Assembly (NCBI GenBank): GCA_023228645.1
Contig: JALOAT010000013.1
Span: 1-64,000, forward strand
Direction: 5' to 3'
Origin: Gammaproteobacteria bacterium
GTDB lineage: Bacteria > Pseudomonadota > Gammaproteobacteria > Thiohalomonadales > Thiohalomonadaceae
Length of the DNA: 64,000 bases
Shown here: piece after piece, positions 18,062 to 26,881 of the stretch
Layout of the letters: every line of letters begins with the position of its first letter
How positions within the stretch are numbered: position 1 is the first letter of the stretch
Program-made: the position numbers and the translations under genes
Notes under the pieces: model-generated
Databases searched by the model: none
The model's input: only the letters and a program-made list of their open reading frames with translations
What the model was told of the DNA's origin: nothing

Positions 18062-18499
18062 CTACGGCCAGGGGATGATGAAATCCTGCATATCGTCCGG
18101 ATCGGACAAGGCGTCTTCCGAAAGCGCAAACCCGGAAACCGAAACACCGGCCATCCGCGTGCTGTCGGCATGGCCTGTCACCAGCGGATGCCACGGCGGC
18201 AGCGGCTTGCCCTCGGCCAGCCGCCGGTAGGCGCAATTCGAAGGCATCCATTGCAGCGTTTCCAGCCGCTCCGGCGCGAGCACCAGGCAGTCGGGCACCA
18301 GCGCCTGCCGCTGTTCGTATCGACCGCAGCGACAACTCGTCAGGTCGAGGAGCCGGCAGGCCACCTGCGTATAGAACACCTCATCCGTCTCCTCGTCCTG
18401 CAACTTGTGCAGGCAGCAGCGCCCGCAGCCATCACACAACGCCTCCCACTCTTGCGCCGACAGTTCTTCCAAACGCTTTTCGATCCAAAACGGTTTCAT
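18062..18499 (-). CDS. YcgN/UPF0260 family cysteine-cluster protein
   Basis: The 145-aa protein closely follows the E. coli YcgN pattern: ALCDGCGRCCLHKLQDEETDEVFYTQVACRLLD, then CRCGRYEQR, then the CAYRRLAEGKPLPPWHPL block. The clustered cysteines suggest metal or Fe-S binding. The function is unknown. The start is placed at 18499 (MKPFWIEKRLEEL) by comparison with the family. No good ribosome site is seen there, and the open frame extends to 18559. Confidence 0.85.
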   Translation of the reverse strand: MKPFWIEKRLEELSAQEWEALCDGCGRCCLHKLQDEETDEVFYTQVACRLLDLTSCRCGRYEQRQALVPDCLVLAPERLETLQWMPSNCAYRRLAEGKPLPPWHPLVTGHADSTRMAGVSVSGFALSEDALSDPDDMQDFIIPWP

Positions 18500-18536
18500 G
18501 GGAGGATTTTGCCACATCTTCTCTTGTGTGCATGCA

Positions 18537-18818
18537 TCATGACGGACGGCGTTCTTCACTCGGCCATCGCTTTGCGTGTTTGATGATTCGCATCACCTCT
18601 GCGGGACTGCGGTCGTGGCGCAGCAGTGTGGCCATGATTCGCATCGGATGATCGATATGGTTGAAAAAATGTTTATAGCCGGCGCAAAGATAGTTCAATC
18701 CCGGCTCACCCATCGGGGTGCTCATGAAACGATTGCGCGGGCACTCACCGTGGCAGGCGAACCGCACCTCGCACTCCCGGCAGTAGCGGGGCAGCGTGTC
18801 CCGCTTAGCCTCAGGCAT
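18537..18818 (-). pseudogene. C-terminal remnant of an anaerobic sulfatase maturase (radical SAM/SPASM)
   Basis: The 93-aa frame reads YCRECEVRFACHGECPRNRF, then GEPGLNYLCAGYKHFF. This is the C-terminal cysteine cluster of anaerobic sulfatase-maturating enzymes. The radical SAM domain with CxxxCxxC, which makes up most of a roughly 400-aa enzyme, is absent upstream. No sulfatase is present in the window. This is a gene remnant and is unlikely to act alone. Confidence 0.75.
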
Positions 18819-18836
18819 TGCGCTTATTCTATGAAT

Positions 18837-19195
18837 TCAGGTCCGGGACACGAGACGACGAGTGACTGGTCGGTACCGGCTTACGTGCATTATGTGGCCC
18901 AGCCGGTGGCCTCGGGCGAGCTGCAGTTCACCCTGATGTGGGATTCCATCACCAACCTTGACCTGCATGTGCTCGACTCGGGTGGTACTGAGATTAATTA
19001 CGGCAGAAAGTTCTCTGCCACCGGAGGCGAGTTGGATGTGGATGACACAAACGGTTTCGGAATTATACAGGCAGTGCCGCGGCAAACTACACGCTAACCA
19101 TGACGAAGCGTGGTGTATCGACTGTCACCAGAGGGTCACTTCCGGCGGTGGCTATGATTGCGAGCTCGACGCTCACAGTAACCATGCCTTGATTG
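18837..19195 (+). pseudogene. fragment of a secreted protein with a DUF2135/YfaP-like domain
   Basis: The frame reads LQFTLMWDSITNLDLHVLDSGG, then a block with FSATGGELDVDDTNGFG, the pattern of domains that display DLHV and GGxLDVDD. Reading must shift frame near 19065 to continue as NYTLTMTKRGVSTV and end near 19195. There is no start or signal peptide. It is probably a decayed fragment. Confidence 0.55.
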
Positions 19196-19209
19196 GATAA
19201 AGAAAGATG

Positions 19210-19233
19210 AAAAGGCACCTTCGGGTGCCTTTT
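19210..19233 (+). terminator. terminator with UUCG loop
   Basis: AAAAGGCACC and GGTGCCTTTT form a perfect ten-base stem around TTCG. The outer A/T pairs supply a short U-tract in either direction. It follows the decayed secreted-protein fragment. Confidence 0.8.
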
Positions 19234-19257
19234 CATTCAGGGGATGGAAAAGGAGGT

Positions 19258-19284
19258 GTCACGTAGCTTCGCAACGCGACCTAC
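19258..19284. repeat. dispersed palindromic repeat (GTCACGT family)
   Basis: The copy runs from GTCACGT to GACCTAC with GCTTCGC in the centre. One base in the right arm differs from the consensus (GCGAC for GTGAC). Confidence 0.65.
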
Positions 19285-19353
19285 GGAGAAGGCGCGTTTA
19301 CGGAACGCCGAGGATTTCGGGGTGCCGGGAAGACTGCTCGTGGAATTTGGGAA

Positions 19354-19392
19354 AACAAAGCCCCGCACGGCGAATCGCTGCGGGGCTTTGTT
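19354..19392 (-). terminator. terminator of the dsr operon
   Basis: AACAAAGCCCCGCA and TGCGGGGCTTTGTT form a perfect 14-base stem with an 11-base loop, ten bases beyond the dsrR stop. The stem's own T-rich end, followed by TTCCC, gives a U-tract on the minus strand. Confidence 0.88.
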
Positions 19393-19402
19393 CGGCTAGA
19401 AA

Positions 19403-19783
19403 TCAGCCGCAGCTGCCACCGCCGCAACCGCCGCAACCACTGGATTTGCCGCCCGAACCGCAGCCGTCCTGGTCGGAGCCGGGCGGGACGTAGTCGGGAT
19501 CGTTGGGGTTGAGGAAGATGAAGCGGAAGTCGCCGGGTTCCAGTTCCACGTAGTCGAGGGTGGCCTCGGCGAGGAGTGGTTCGTGGCTGGGGTGGATGAT
19601 GACTTCGATGCCCTCGCAATTGAATACGAGATCGTCTTCGGAGCATTCGTCGAAGCCCATGCCGTATTCGATGGATCCGTTGTCCAGGGGGCGTGCTGCG
19701 AGGCGCAGGGACAGGTTCTGCATGCCGCCCTGTTCGGCGGCGGCGAGGATCTGCTTGGCGGCTTCGGATGTCACGGTGATCAT
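19403..19783 (-). CDS. dsrR: DsrR, A-type carrier-like protein of sulfur oxidation
   Basis: The 126-aa protein has the A-type (IscA/ErpA-like) fold: an N-terminal ITVTSEAAKQILAAAEQ helix and the LSLRLAARPLDNGSIEYGMGFDE strand pair. The Fe-S-liganding cysteines of true A-type carriers are not at their usual places, as known for DsrR. The C-terminus is an unusual tail with glycine-cysteine pairs (CGSGG, SGCGGCGGGSCG). In Allochromatium, DsrR affects dsr expression after transcription. It is the last gene of the dsr cluster and lies 20 bases after dsrN. Confidence 0.85.
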   Translation of the reverse strand: MITVTSEAAKQILAAAEQGGMQNLSLRLAARPLDNGSIEYGMGFDECSEDDLVFNCEGIEVIIHPSHEPLLAEATLDYVELEPGDFRFIFLNPNDPDYVPPGSDQDGCGSGGKSSGCGGCGGGSCG

Positions 19784-19803
19784 GCTGCTCTCCTTGTAAT
19801 GAT

Positions 19804-21195
19804 TCAGGCGGTGTTTGAAAGACCGCGGACCCGCCTTACGAAATCCACGAATGCACCGGCCCAGGGACTGCCGTCCAAATGGCGCAGGTGTGCATAGTTG
19901 GCGAGGAGGTTCTTGTAGACGATGCCGTCATGGCGACCATCAATGCCGGCGCCACGCTCGACCTCGTAGGCAAAAGTGAGTCCTGCCGACAGGTTTTCCA
20001 AGTGCGAATAGTGAAACTCGTGCGCGTCGAAGGCGACCCCGGCGGGGCAGGGGGCCCAGGGCGCCGCCCCGGTGGGCTTGAGGCGGGTGTAGCCGCGGCC
20101 CACGGGCTTGTCGGTCATGACGGTGTCGGCAGGGATGACGCCCACCATGTCCATGCGCCGGCCCTGCCAGGCGATGGAGCGGGTGAGATACATAAGGCCG
20201 CCACATTCGGCATAAACGGGCAGGCCGTGTTCGATGGCCGCGCGGATGGACTGGCGCATGGCGGTGTTGGCGGCCAGCGCGTCCATCTGGGTTTCCGGAA
20301 AGCCGCCGCCGATGAAAACGCCGTCCACCGCAGGCAGATGGCTGTCGTGCAGGGTGTCGAAGGGCACCAGGGTCGCGCCGGCGGCCTGCAGGGCCTCCAG
20401 ATCGTCCGGGTAGTAGAAGCCGAAGGCCCGGTCGCGGGCGATGCCGATACGCACCGGCATTCCTGCGGAAACCACCGCGGGCAAGGGCTGCGCCCGCGGA
20501 ATTGGCGCGGCCGTCGTGGCGAGCCGTTCCAGCGCGTCCAGGTCGATGTAGTCGGTCACCGCCGCCGTAATGTCCTGCAGGATGCTGCGGACCTTGGCCT
20601 CCTCGTTGCTCGGAATGAGGCCGAGGTGGCGTTCGTCGATGCCGAGGCGCGGGTCGCGATGGACCATGCCGAGCACCGGCAGATCGGTGTAATGGGCCAC
20701 CGCTTCGCGTAGACGGGTCTCGTGACGGGCGCCGGCCACCTTGTTGAGGATCACGCCGGCAATGCGGATGGACGGGTCGAAATGCTGGAAGCCGAGCAGT
20801 AACGGTACGACGCTGCGGGTCATGCCACGCACGTCCACCACCAGTATCACAGGGCTGCCGAGCAGGGCGGCGAGGGCGGCATTGCTTTGGGTCCCTTCCA
20901 CATCGAGGCTGTCGAACAGGCCCATGTTGCCTTCGATGACCGCCATGTCGGCGTCGGTGGTGTGCGCGACGAACAGGCGGCGGATCTCGTCGGTCTGCAT
21001 GAGGTGCAGGTCGAGGTTGTAGCAGAGGCGCCCGCTGGCGGCGCCCAACCACATGGGGTCGATGAAGTCCGGTCCCTTCTTGAACGGCTGCACGCGGCGG
21101 CCGCGTGCAGCCAGCGCCCCACAGATCCCGAGCGTGAGCGTGGTCTTGCCCGAGGACTTATGGGGCGCGGCGACGAGGAAGTGGCCGTTGGTCAT
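19804..21195 (-). CDS. dsrN: DsrN, siroheme amidase / cobyrinate a,c-diamide synthase family
   Basis: The 463-aa protein is CbiA/CobB-like, with a P-loop FLVAAPHKSSGKTTLTLGI at about 4-22, GPDFIDPMWL near 49 and a C-terminal class I glutamine amidotransferase domain containing GLPVYAECGGLMYL (nucleophile Cys). In dsr clusters it is thought to amidate siroheme to siroamide for DsrAB. The ATG at 21195 overlaps the stop of the upstream TrpD2-like gene (ATGA). Upstream extension of the frame is an arginine-rich shadow and is excluded. Confidence 0.92.
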   Translation of the reverse strand: MTNGHFLVAAPHKSSGKTTLTLGICGALAARGRRVQPFKKGPDFIDPMWLGAASGRLCYNLDLHLMQTDEIRRLFVAHTTDADMAVIEGNMGLFDSLDVEGTQSNAALAALLGSPVILVVDVRGMTRSVVPLLLGFQHFDPSIRIAGVILNKVAGARHETRLREAVAHYTDLPVLGMVHRDPRLGIDERHLGLIPSNEEAKVRSILQDITAAVTDYIDLDALERLATTAAPIPRAQPLPAVVSAGMPVRIGIARDRAFGFYYPDDLEALQAAGATLVPFDTLHDSHLPAVDGVFIGGGFPETQMDALAANTAMRQSIRAAIEHGLPVYAECGGLMYLTRSIAWQGRRMDMVGVIPADTVMTDKPVGRGYTRLKPTGAAPWAPCPAGVAFDAHEFHYSHLENLSAGLTFAYEVERGAGIDGRHDGIVYKNLLANYAHLRHLDGSPWAGAFVDFVRRVRGLSNTA

Positions 21196-22190
21196 GCCGC
21201 CTGGAATTTCTCCCGGTTGCGGGCATGCCATAGGGCCGTGGCCTGAGCCTCGGCATCCACGCGGTCGCTGGCCCGTCCCATCATGTGCAGGGTAAGTGCC
21301 ACGGTGCCGATGACGGCGGCCACGCCGTAATCGTCTTCGGCCGTGCCGGCCCACACCCGCGCCAGATGGCTCACGTCCAGTTCATCGTTGCGCACGTGGC
21401 GTTTTTCGAACATGGGCGGCCATTCCTCTTCAGTCAGCTCGCCGTTGTGTACCCCCTGGACGAGGCAGGCGATATCGGGGTTGCGCTCGATTTCGCCACC
21501 TTCGCCTTTGATGACCGCCATGTGCCGCTGGCCCAACAGCCGCGCCGCCACCTGGTGCGTGGGGCGGTAACCGGGATGGAAGATGCCCTGCATCATGCAC
21601 GGTGCAGCGAAGGGATTCAGCAGCCGCGCGATGGTGTGCACCGGGGAACGCAGACCGAGCAGGGGACGGAGTTCGATGATCTGGTGCAGCTTGGGGCTCA
21701 GGTGCTCCAGGTCCATGTAGGCGAAGTTCATCTCGATCAGGTGCTGCCGGGCCTCTTCGAAGCTGGTGGCCACGGGCATGCCTAGCAGGGGGAGCACGTT
21801 CTTGGTGTAGATGCGGCCCGCGGTGTGACCGCTGGCGCCGTGCATGAACACGCGGATGCCGCTCTCGGCCATGAGCAGGGTAGCCAGCAGATACCAGGGC
21901 AGCTGACGCTTCTTGCCTGCATAGGAGGACCAGTCCAGGTCCACATTCACGCCGTCCGTGGGGACGTTCAGGTGCGTGCGGATGGCGCGCACGAAGGCCG
22001 CCACTTCCTCGGGCGTCTCTTCCTTCACGCGCATGAGCATGAGAAAGGCGCCCAGCTGGATGGGCTGCACCTGATCGCTCATGATCAGGGCCATGGCATC
22101 GAAGGCTTCCTGCCCGCTCAGGGCGCGCGAACCGTTGCGGCCCTTGCCGAGGATGCGGATGTACTGCGCAAACGCATGTTCTTCGCTCAT
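21192..22190 (-). CDS. TrpD2/YbiB-like glycosyltransferase-family protein inside the dsr cluster
   Basis: The 332-aa protein resembles anthranilate phosphoribosyltransferase folds: LSGQEAFDAMALIMSDQVQPIQLGAFLMLMRVKEET at about 23-58, and an altered glycine loop GASGHTAGRIYTKNVLPLLGMPV near 118. The TrpD catalytic signatures are changed, as in TrpD2 proteins, some of which bind nucleic acid. It sits between dsrP and dsrN and overlaps dsrN by four bases, so it is translated with it. Its role in sulfur oxidation is unknown. A tryptophan role is unlikely given the context. Confidence 0.8.
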   Translation of the reverse strand: MSEEHAFAQYIRILGKGRNGSRALSGQEAFDAMALIMSDQVQPIQLGAFLMLMRVKEETPEEVAAFVRAIRTHLNVPTDGVNVDLDWSSYAGKKRQLPWYLLATLLMAESGIRVFMHGASGHTAGRIYTKNVLPLLGMPVATSFEEARQHLIEMNFAYMDLEHLSPKLHQIIELRPLLGLRSPVHTIARLLNPFAAPCMMQGIFHPGYRPTHQVAARLLGQRHMAVIKGEGGEIERNPDIACLVQGVHNGELTEEEWPPMFEKRHVRNDELDVSHLARVWAGTAEDDYGVAAVIGTVALTLHMMGRASDRVDAEAQATALWHARNREKFQAA

Positions 22191-22214
22191 GCCTCACCTT
22201 TGAAGAAAAGCATT

Positions 22215-22292
22215 AACCACGGGGTACACGGGGAACACGGGGGAAAAGAGGGGAGCTTCATTCCTCCCCTGTACCCCGTGTTCCCCGTGGTT
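22215..22292. repeat. long imperfect inverted repeat between dsrP and the TrpD2-like gene
   Basis: The left arm starts AACCACGGGGTACACGGGG and the right arm ends CCCCGTGTTCCCCGTGGTT. The arms pair over about 28 bases with two mismatches, and inner GGGGAG/CTCCCC can extend the stem. A related element is at 45362. Confidence 0.75.
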
Positions 22293-22344
22293 TGATCTTT
22301 TTGCACTGTAAGACCTTACCACCCGTCAGGATACCCCAGAGACG

Positions 22345-22379
22345 ACGACACCGCTGTCCTTGCGGAGCAGCGGTGTCGT
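22345..22379 (-). terminator. strong hairpin directly after dsrP (attenuator or terminator)
   Basis: ACGACACCGCTG and CAGCGGTGTCGT form a perfect 12-base stem with an 11-base loop, starting 20 bases after the dsrP stop. There is no U-tract. It may stop part of the transcripts or protect the 3' end of the dsrP message, lowering expression of the three genes downstream. Confidence 0.55.
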
Positions 22380-22398
22380 TTGCCCGGGCGAGAGGCCC

Positions 22399-23628
22399 TT
22401 ATGCCGCGGCTTTCACCGCTGCGCTGTCCTCGGCCTTGGCCACCACCTGCTCGTCGCCCAGGGACTCGGGCAGGAAGCGCAGCAGCTTCAAGGCCACTGC
22501 CGTCGCCGCGAGGGTGATGGCGATGCCGGCGAAGCCGAGCAGGACTTCCGCGAGGGTGGGCGAGTAGCTGTTGACGGCGCCATCCGCGAAGCTGCTGGTC
22601 GCCTCGAAGCCCGGGAAGATGGTCATCGGGTAGGCTTGGCCGCCGATCACGATCACGTAGACCTGGGCAAAGCCGCCGAGGATCACCAGGGCCGCCGCAG
22701 TGGCGATCATGCTGCGGGACTTGGAGGTAGCCGGGTGATAGAGCAGAGCCAGGGGCAGCAGGCTGCCGAGGCCGATCTGCACCACCCAGAACAGCGCCGT
22801 GAAGATGCCGCCATCGCGCAGGATGAAGGCTTCCACACCATGGTGCTCGGTGGCGTAGAGGTTCATCAGGTGGTAGGCGAGCACGAAGTAGAGCACGCCA
22901 CCCACGAATACGCCCAGCAGGTTCTTCAGGCGGAACAGCACCGCGTCACCCAGCGGGCGCTCGGTCATGCGATAGGTGACCATCAGCACCAGCAGGAACG
23001 CGGCGAGGCCGAAGGAGAAGGACATGACCACGAACATCGGAGCCATGATCGCCTCGTCGAAGGCCTGGCGCGACACCAGGAAGCCGAAGATGGAGCCGGT
23101 ACCGGTGGTGAGGATCAGGCGCCACAGGAAGGCGACGAAGCCCACCTTGCCGCTGAACTTCTTCATGGAGCGGTCCAGCATGGTCCACAGGTAAGCCGCA
23201 ACGATGACCATGAAGCCGGTGTACAGGATCACGTTCCACGCGAAGATGGACTTGAAGTTGTACGTGGTCATGGCAACGATGAGGCGGTCCGGACGGCCCA
23301 GGTCGAGCACCAGCACCGCCAGACCGCCGGCGAGCAGGGTGATCGCCAGCAGGCCCGACAGCGGCGCCAGCGGCTTGTACATGGTCTTGCCGAATACCGA
23401 GCCGATGGACGCGACGTTCAGGGCGCCGGAAGCGGCCACGATCAGGAAGATCGCGAACACGTGCGGCATGCCCCAGACGATCTGGTTGTTCATGCCGGTG
23501 ACCCAGTGACCGTTGTGCTCCATGTAGTACACCGCGCCCAGGCCGGCGACGATGACCGCACCCAGGATGGCGAGCAGGGCCCAGAAGCCCTGACCACCCT
23601 CGATTTGCGTAAAGCGCACTTTCTTCAT
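22399..23628 (-). CDS. dsrP: DsrP, NrfD-like integral membrane subunit of DsrMKJOP
   Basis: The 409-aa protein has about ten membrane helices and NrfD/PsrC-family features. It exchanges electrons between the quinone pool and the periplasmic subunits DsrO and DsrJ. Hydrophobic segments begin near residues 15, 55, 90, 130, 175, 210, 245, 290, 325 and 370. The C-terminus is cytoplasmic, alanine- and charge-rich. The gene follows dsrO after 19 bases, as expected for this complex. Confidence 0.92.
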   Translation of the reverse strand: MKKVRFTQIEGGQGFWALLAILGAVIVAGLGAVYYMEHNGHWVTGMNNQIVWGMPHVFAIFLIVAASGALNVASIGSVFGKTMYKPLAPLSGLLAITLLAGGLAVLVLDLGRPDRLIVAMTTYNFKSIFAWNVILYTGFMVIVAAYLWTMLDRSMKKFSGKVGFVAFLWRLILTTGTGSIFGFLVSRQAFDEAIMAPMFVVMSFSFGLAAFLLVLMVTYRMTERPLGDAVLFRLKNLLGVFVGGVLYFVLAYHLMNLYATEHHGVEAFILRDGGIFTALFWVVQIGLGSLLPLALLYHPATSKSRSMIATAAALVILGGFAQVYVIVIGGQAYPMTIFPGFEATSSFADGAVNSYSPTLAEVLLGFAGIAITLAATAVALKLLRFLPESLGDEQVVAKAEDSAAVKAAA

Positions 23629-23647
23629 GCTTCAGCCTTCCGAATCG

Positions 23648-24394
23648 TTAGATGCCGCGGTAGCGAACGCCGGGGTTAAGGCCGAGGTCGGCGCGGATGG
23701 CGGTGGTGGCGTAGGTCTTGACGGTCTGGGCGATCTCGCTGTTGGGATCGTTCAGGTCGCCGAAGATGATCGCCTTATGGCCGTCCGTGTTGCAGGCCTC
23801 GACACACGCCGGCCGCTGACCCTCATCGACGCGCGTGACGCACATCGTGCAGGCCTCGACCGTGCCCTTGCCGCGCGGGGCATGGGGACGCTGGTCGGTG
23901 ACGTCCTCGTGGATGAACGAGCGCGCCTTGTAGGGGCAGGCCATTATGCAGTAGCGGCAGCCGATGCAGATGTGCTTGTCCACCAGGACGATGCCGTCCG
24001 CACGCTTGAACGAGGCGCCCGTGGGACACACGTCCGCGCAGGGCGGCTTCTCGCAGTGTTGGCACATCATGGGCAGCGAGTGCACGGAACCCGTGCCCTT
24101 GTTGCGCAGGTCCACCTTGCGAATCCACTGGGCGTCCGTCTGAGGACGGCCGTGGTCCTTCAGCCCGTTCCATTCGTTACAGCCCTTCACACAGGCGTCG
24201 CAGCCGCTCGAACACTTGTTGGTGTCGATGAGCATGCCCCAGCGTACCTTGCTGGTGACCGCCTCGGCCGAGGGCTTGGCCTCGGCTACGCCGTACAGCA
24301 TCACGCCGGAGGCAAGGGAGACACCCGCGGCGAGCTTGGCGCTCTGGCTCAGAAACTCACGACGGGAGAAATCCGGATGCATCTGTTCGCTCAT
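23648..24394 (-). CDS. dsrO: DsrO, periplasmic iron-sulfur subunit of DsrMKJOP
   Basis: The 248-aa protein begins with a Tat signal (SRREFLSQSAKLAAGVSLASG at about 10-30). Four ferredoxin-type cysteine clusters follow: CSSGCDACVKGC, CQHCEKPPCADVC, CIGCRYCIMAC and CTMC...CVEAC. It passes electrons between DsrJ and DsrP on the outer face of the membrane. The start overlaps the dsrJ stop by four bases. Confidence 0.94.
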   Translation of the reverse strand: MSEQMHPDFSRREFLSQSAKLAAGVSLASGVMLYGVAEAKPSAEAVTSKVRWGMLIDTNKCSSGCDACVKGCNEWNGLKDHGRPQTDAQWIRKVDLRNKGTGSVHSLPMMCQHCEKPPCADVCPTGASFKRADGIVLVDKHICIGCRYCIMACPYKARSFIHEDVTDQRPHAPRGKGTVEACTMCVTRVDEGQRPACVEACNTDGHKAIIFGDLNDPNSEIAQTVKTYATTAIRADLGLNPGVRYRGI

Positions 24395-24885
24395 TCTGCA
24401 CCACCTGTCTGTTCGCTAGCACCCGCGAGCTGGTTGAGCAGCTCACCCGCGGGCTGATGCACCGCGGCGGCCTTTTCCATCCCCGGCGTGACAATGGGAT
24501 GGAAACTGGTGGTCTTTTCGGGCTTGGTCGCATGGCACCCGAAACAGTCGATCTTCACACCTGCGTACTGATGGCAGCTTGCGCAGAAGTGCTGACCCTC
24601 GTGCTTGCCGGCCGCAGCATCATTCTGCTCGGCGGCGTGGCACTCGAGGCACTGCTTGAGGCTGTACTTCGTGGTGCGGACACCGTCATGCATCGTGTTG
24701 TCGCGGTGGGCCATGAGGTAATCCATGTGCTTGCGGCGCATGACATTCGTGTCTTCGACGCACTGATCCCCTTTGGCCTCGGGCAATTGAGGCATCGGCA
24801 CCCGGCCGCCCCCGGCGGCAAGGGCCGGTGCTGACATGGTCAGCACCAGCACCGCCGTGTGGAGTAGCTTGGTCAACCGGTTCAT
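24391..24885 (-). CDS. dsrJ: DsrJ, triheme cytochrome c subunit of DsrMKJOP
   Basis: The 164-aa protein has an N-terminal signal or anchor (LLHTAVLVLTMSAPALAAG) and three heme c sites: CLECH, CASCH and CFGCH, at about residues 79, 101 and 114. A cysteine in DQCVED near residue 42 matches the position of the unusual His/Cys axial heme ligand known in DsrJ. It acts in the periplasm, probably in redox chemistry of sulfur compounds linked to DsrO and DsrP. Confidence 0.93.
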   Translation of the reverse strand: MNRLTKLLHTAVLVLTMSAPALAAGGGRVPMPQLPEAKGDQCVEDTNVMRRKHMDYLMAHRDNTMHDGVRTTKYSLKQCLECHAAEQNDAAAGKHEGQHFCASCHQYAGVKIDCFGCHATKPEKTTSFHPIVTPGMEKAAAVHQPAGELLNQLAGASEQTGGAE

Positions 24886-24895
24886 CGTTGGCTCC

Positions 24896-26881
24896 TTACT
24901 CGCCCATGCCCATCTGGATGTAGCCGGTGGGGCATACGTCGGCGCAGATGTGGCAACCGATGCACTTGGCGTAGTCGGTGTAGACGTAGCGGCCCGTGGT
25001 CGATTCCTTCTTCGGCGTCTTCAGCACGGCCGCCTGCGGGCAGAACACGATGCAGTTGTCACACTCGAAGCACATGCCGCAGCTCATGCAACGCTTGGCC
25101 TCGGCGATGACTTCGGCTTCTTCGAGCGCCACCAGACGCTCCTCGAAGTGACCCAGGACCTGGTCGGCATCCACTTCGATGTGCTTGCGCTTGTGACGCG
25201 GCGTGAAGGCAAAGTGACCGAGGAACAGCTCGTCGGCGGAGATGATCTCGTGGGCCGAGCGGTCTTCGTAGTTGTGCACCGCGAACTTGTCGGACGAGGT
25301 GCCGCGCAGGCCCAAGTCGATTTCCTTCGCGAAGCCCTCGGCTTGGACGATCTCGTCCTTCGCCTTGGCCTTGAAGGAGTCGGGCTCCAGACCGGCTTCA
25401 CGCAGCTTGTTCAGCAGGTTGAAATGGTGCACGTCCACCTTCGGGCGATTCACCAGCTGCTCATGCTTCAGGTAGTGGTCGACGCTCTCGACCGCAACCG
25501 ATGCCTGGCCGATGGCGGTGGTGAGCAGGTGGGGACGCACGATGTCGCCGCACACGAAGTAACCGGGCTTGTTCGGCACCTGGAAGTGCTTGTCGGCATC
25601 GATCAGGCCACGCGCGTTCTGGAAGGACTCCATGCCCTCGAGATTACCGGTCTGGCCGATGGCGGCGACGACCAGGTCTGCTTCGATGACGTATTCGGAA
25701 CCCTCGATGGCCTTGCCCTTGTCGTCGAGCTTGGCGACCTTCAGGCCCGTGGCACGACCGTCGGCACCCTTGACGACCTCGACCGGGCTCAGCTGACCGA
25801 AGATCTTGACACCCTCGCGGGTGGCATCTTCGATCTCGTGCTGGGCCGCCGGCATCTTCTCGATGGGCGAGCGGGAAATCAGGGTCACGTCAGCGCCCTG
25901 GCGCTGTGCGCTCTTGGCGACGTCGCTGGCGGTGTGGCCGAGGATGATGTACTCGGGGCGATCCTTCTCGTTCTCGACGGTGATGTGGCCGAGACGGCGG
26001 GCCACGGAGGCCACGTCGATGGAGGTATCGCCACCACCGATGACCAGCACCTTGCCGGACACGTGCTGCAGTCGACCTTCATTGAAGGCGGCCAGGAAGG
26101 CCACGCCGGTGATGCAGTTGGGGGCGTCGGCGCCGGGCACGGGCAGGGCGCGGCCGGACTGGGCACCCAGGGCGAAGATGATGGCGTCGTACTGCTTCTC
26201 GAGGTCGGCCAGCTGAACGTCCTTGCCCACCTTGACACCGCACTTTACTTCTACACCCATACCGGTAATGCGGTTGATCTCGCCATCGAGCACGTCACGG
26301 GGCATGCGGTAGCCGGGGATGCCGTAACGCATCATGCCGCCGAGCTGGGGCAGGGCTTCGAAAATGGTCACGCCATGGCCCTTGCGGCGCAGCTGGTAGG
26401 CCGCAGCCAGGCCGGCCGGGCCGCCGCCGATGATGGCGATCTTCTTGCCGGTGTCGGCACCAACCTGGAATTGCAGGCCGGCCTTCAGGGCCTGGTCACC
26501 GATGTACTGCTCGACGGAGTTGATACCGACGAAATCTTCGACCTGGTTACGGTTGCAGCCATCTTCGCAGGGCGCCGGGCACACGCGACCCATCACGGAC
26601 GGGAACGGGTTCGCGTCGGTGGAGCGGCGGAAGGCGTATTCCTGCATGGTCATGCCGGCCGGGGCCTTCTCCATGCCGCGGATGATGTCCAGGTAACCAC
26701 GGATGTCCTCACCGGCAGGGCAGCTGCCCTGGCAAGGCGGCGTACGGTGCACGTAGGTGGGGCACTTATGGGTCCAGCTCGCCTGCCAGATTTCCTGATT
26801 CCACGAACGGGGCTTGCTGTCGCCGTCCTTGTAGCGGCGGAAGGTCAGATTCTTCTTCATGTCGTCGCTGGAAGTCGCCAT
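24896..26881 (-). CDS. dsrL: DsrL, NAD(P)H-linked iron-sulfur flavoprotein
   Basis: The 661-aa protein resembles the small subunit of glutamate synthase. The N-terminal cysteines CPTYVHRTPPCQGSCPAGE bind Fe-S. GGGPAGLAAAYQLRRKG near 150 binds FAD and VIGGGDTSIDVASVARRLG near 280 binds NAD(P)H. The C-terminal extension carries two ferredoxin motifs, CMSCGMCFECDNC and CIGCHICADVC. This extended form (DsrL-1) is found in sulfur oxidisers, where it partners DsrAB. It supports an oxidative direction for this pathway. Confidence 0.94.
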   Translation of the reverse strand: MATSSDDMKKNLTFRRYKDGDSKPRSWNQEIWQASWTHKCPTYVHRTPPCQGSCPAGEDIRGYLDIIRGMEKAPAGMTMQEYAFRRSTDANPFPSVMGRVCPAPCEDGCNRNQVEDFVGINSVEQYIGDQALKAGLQFQVGADTGKKIAIIGGGPAGLAAAYQLRRKGHGVTIFEALPQLGGMMRYGIPGYRMPRDVLDGEINRITGMGVEVKCGVKVGKDVQLADLEKQYDAIIFALGAQSGRALPVPGADAPNCITGVAFLAAFNEGRLQHVSGKVLVIGGGDTSIDVASVARRLGHITVENEKDRPEYIILGHTASDVAKSAQRQGADVTLISRSPIEKMPAAQHEIEDATREGVKIFGQLSPVEVVKGADGRATGLKVAKLDDKGKAIEGSEYVIEADLVVAAIGQTGNLEGMESFQNARGLIDADKHFQVPNKPGYFVCGDIVRPHLLTTAIGQASVAVESVDHYLKHEQLVNRPKVDVHHFNLLNKLREAGLEPDSFKAKAKDEIVQAEGFAKEIDLGLRGTSSDKFAVHNYEDRSAHEIISADELFLGHFAFTPRHKRKHIEVDADQVLGHFEERLVALEEAEVIAEAKRCMSCGMCFECDNCIVFCPQAAVLKTPKKESTTGRYVYTDYAKCIGCHICADVCPTGYIQMGMGE

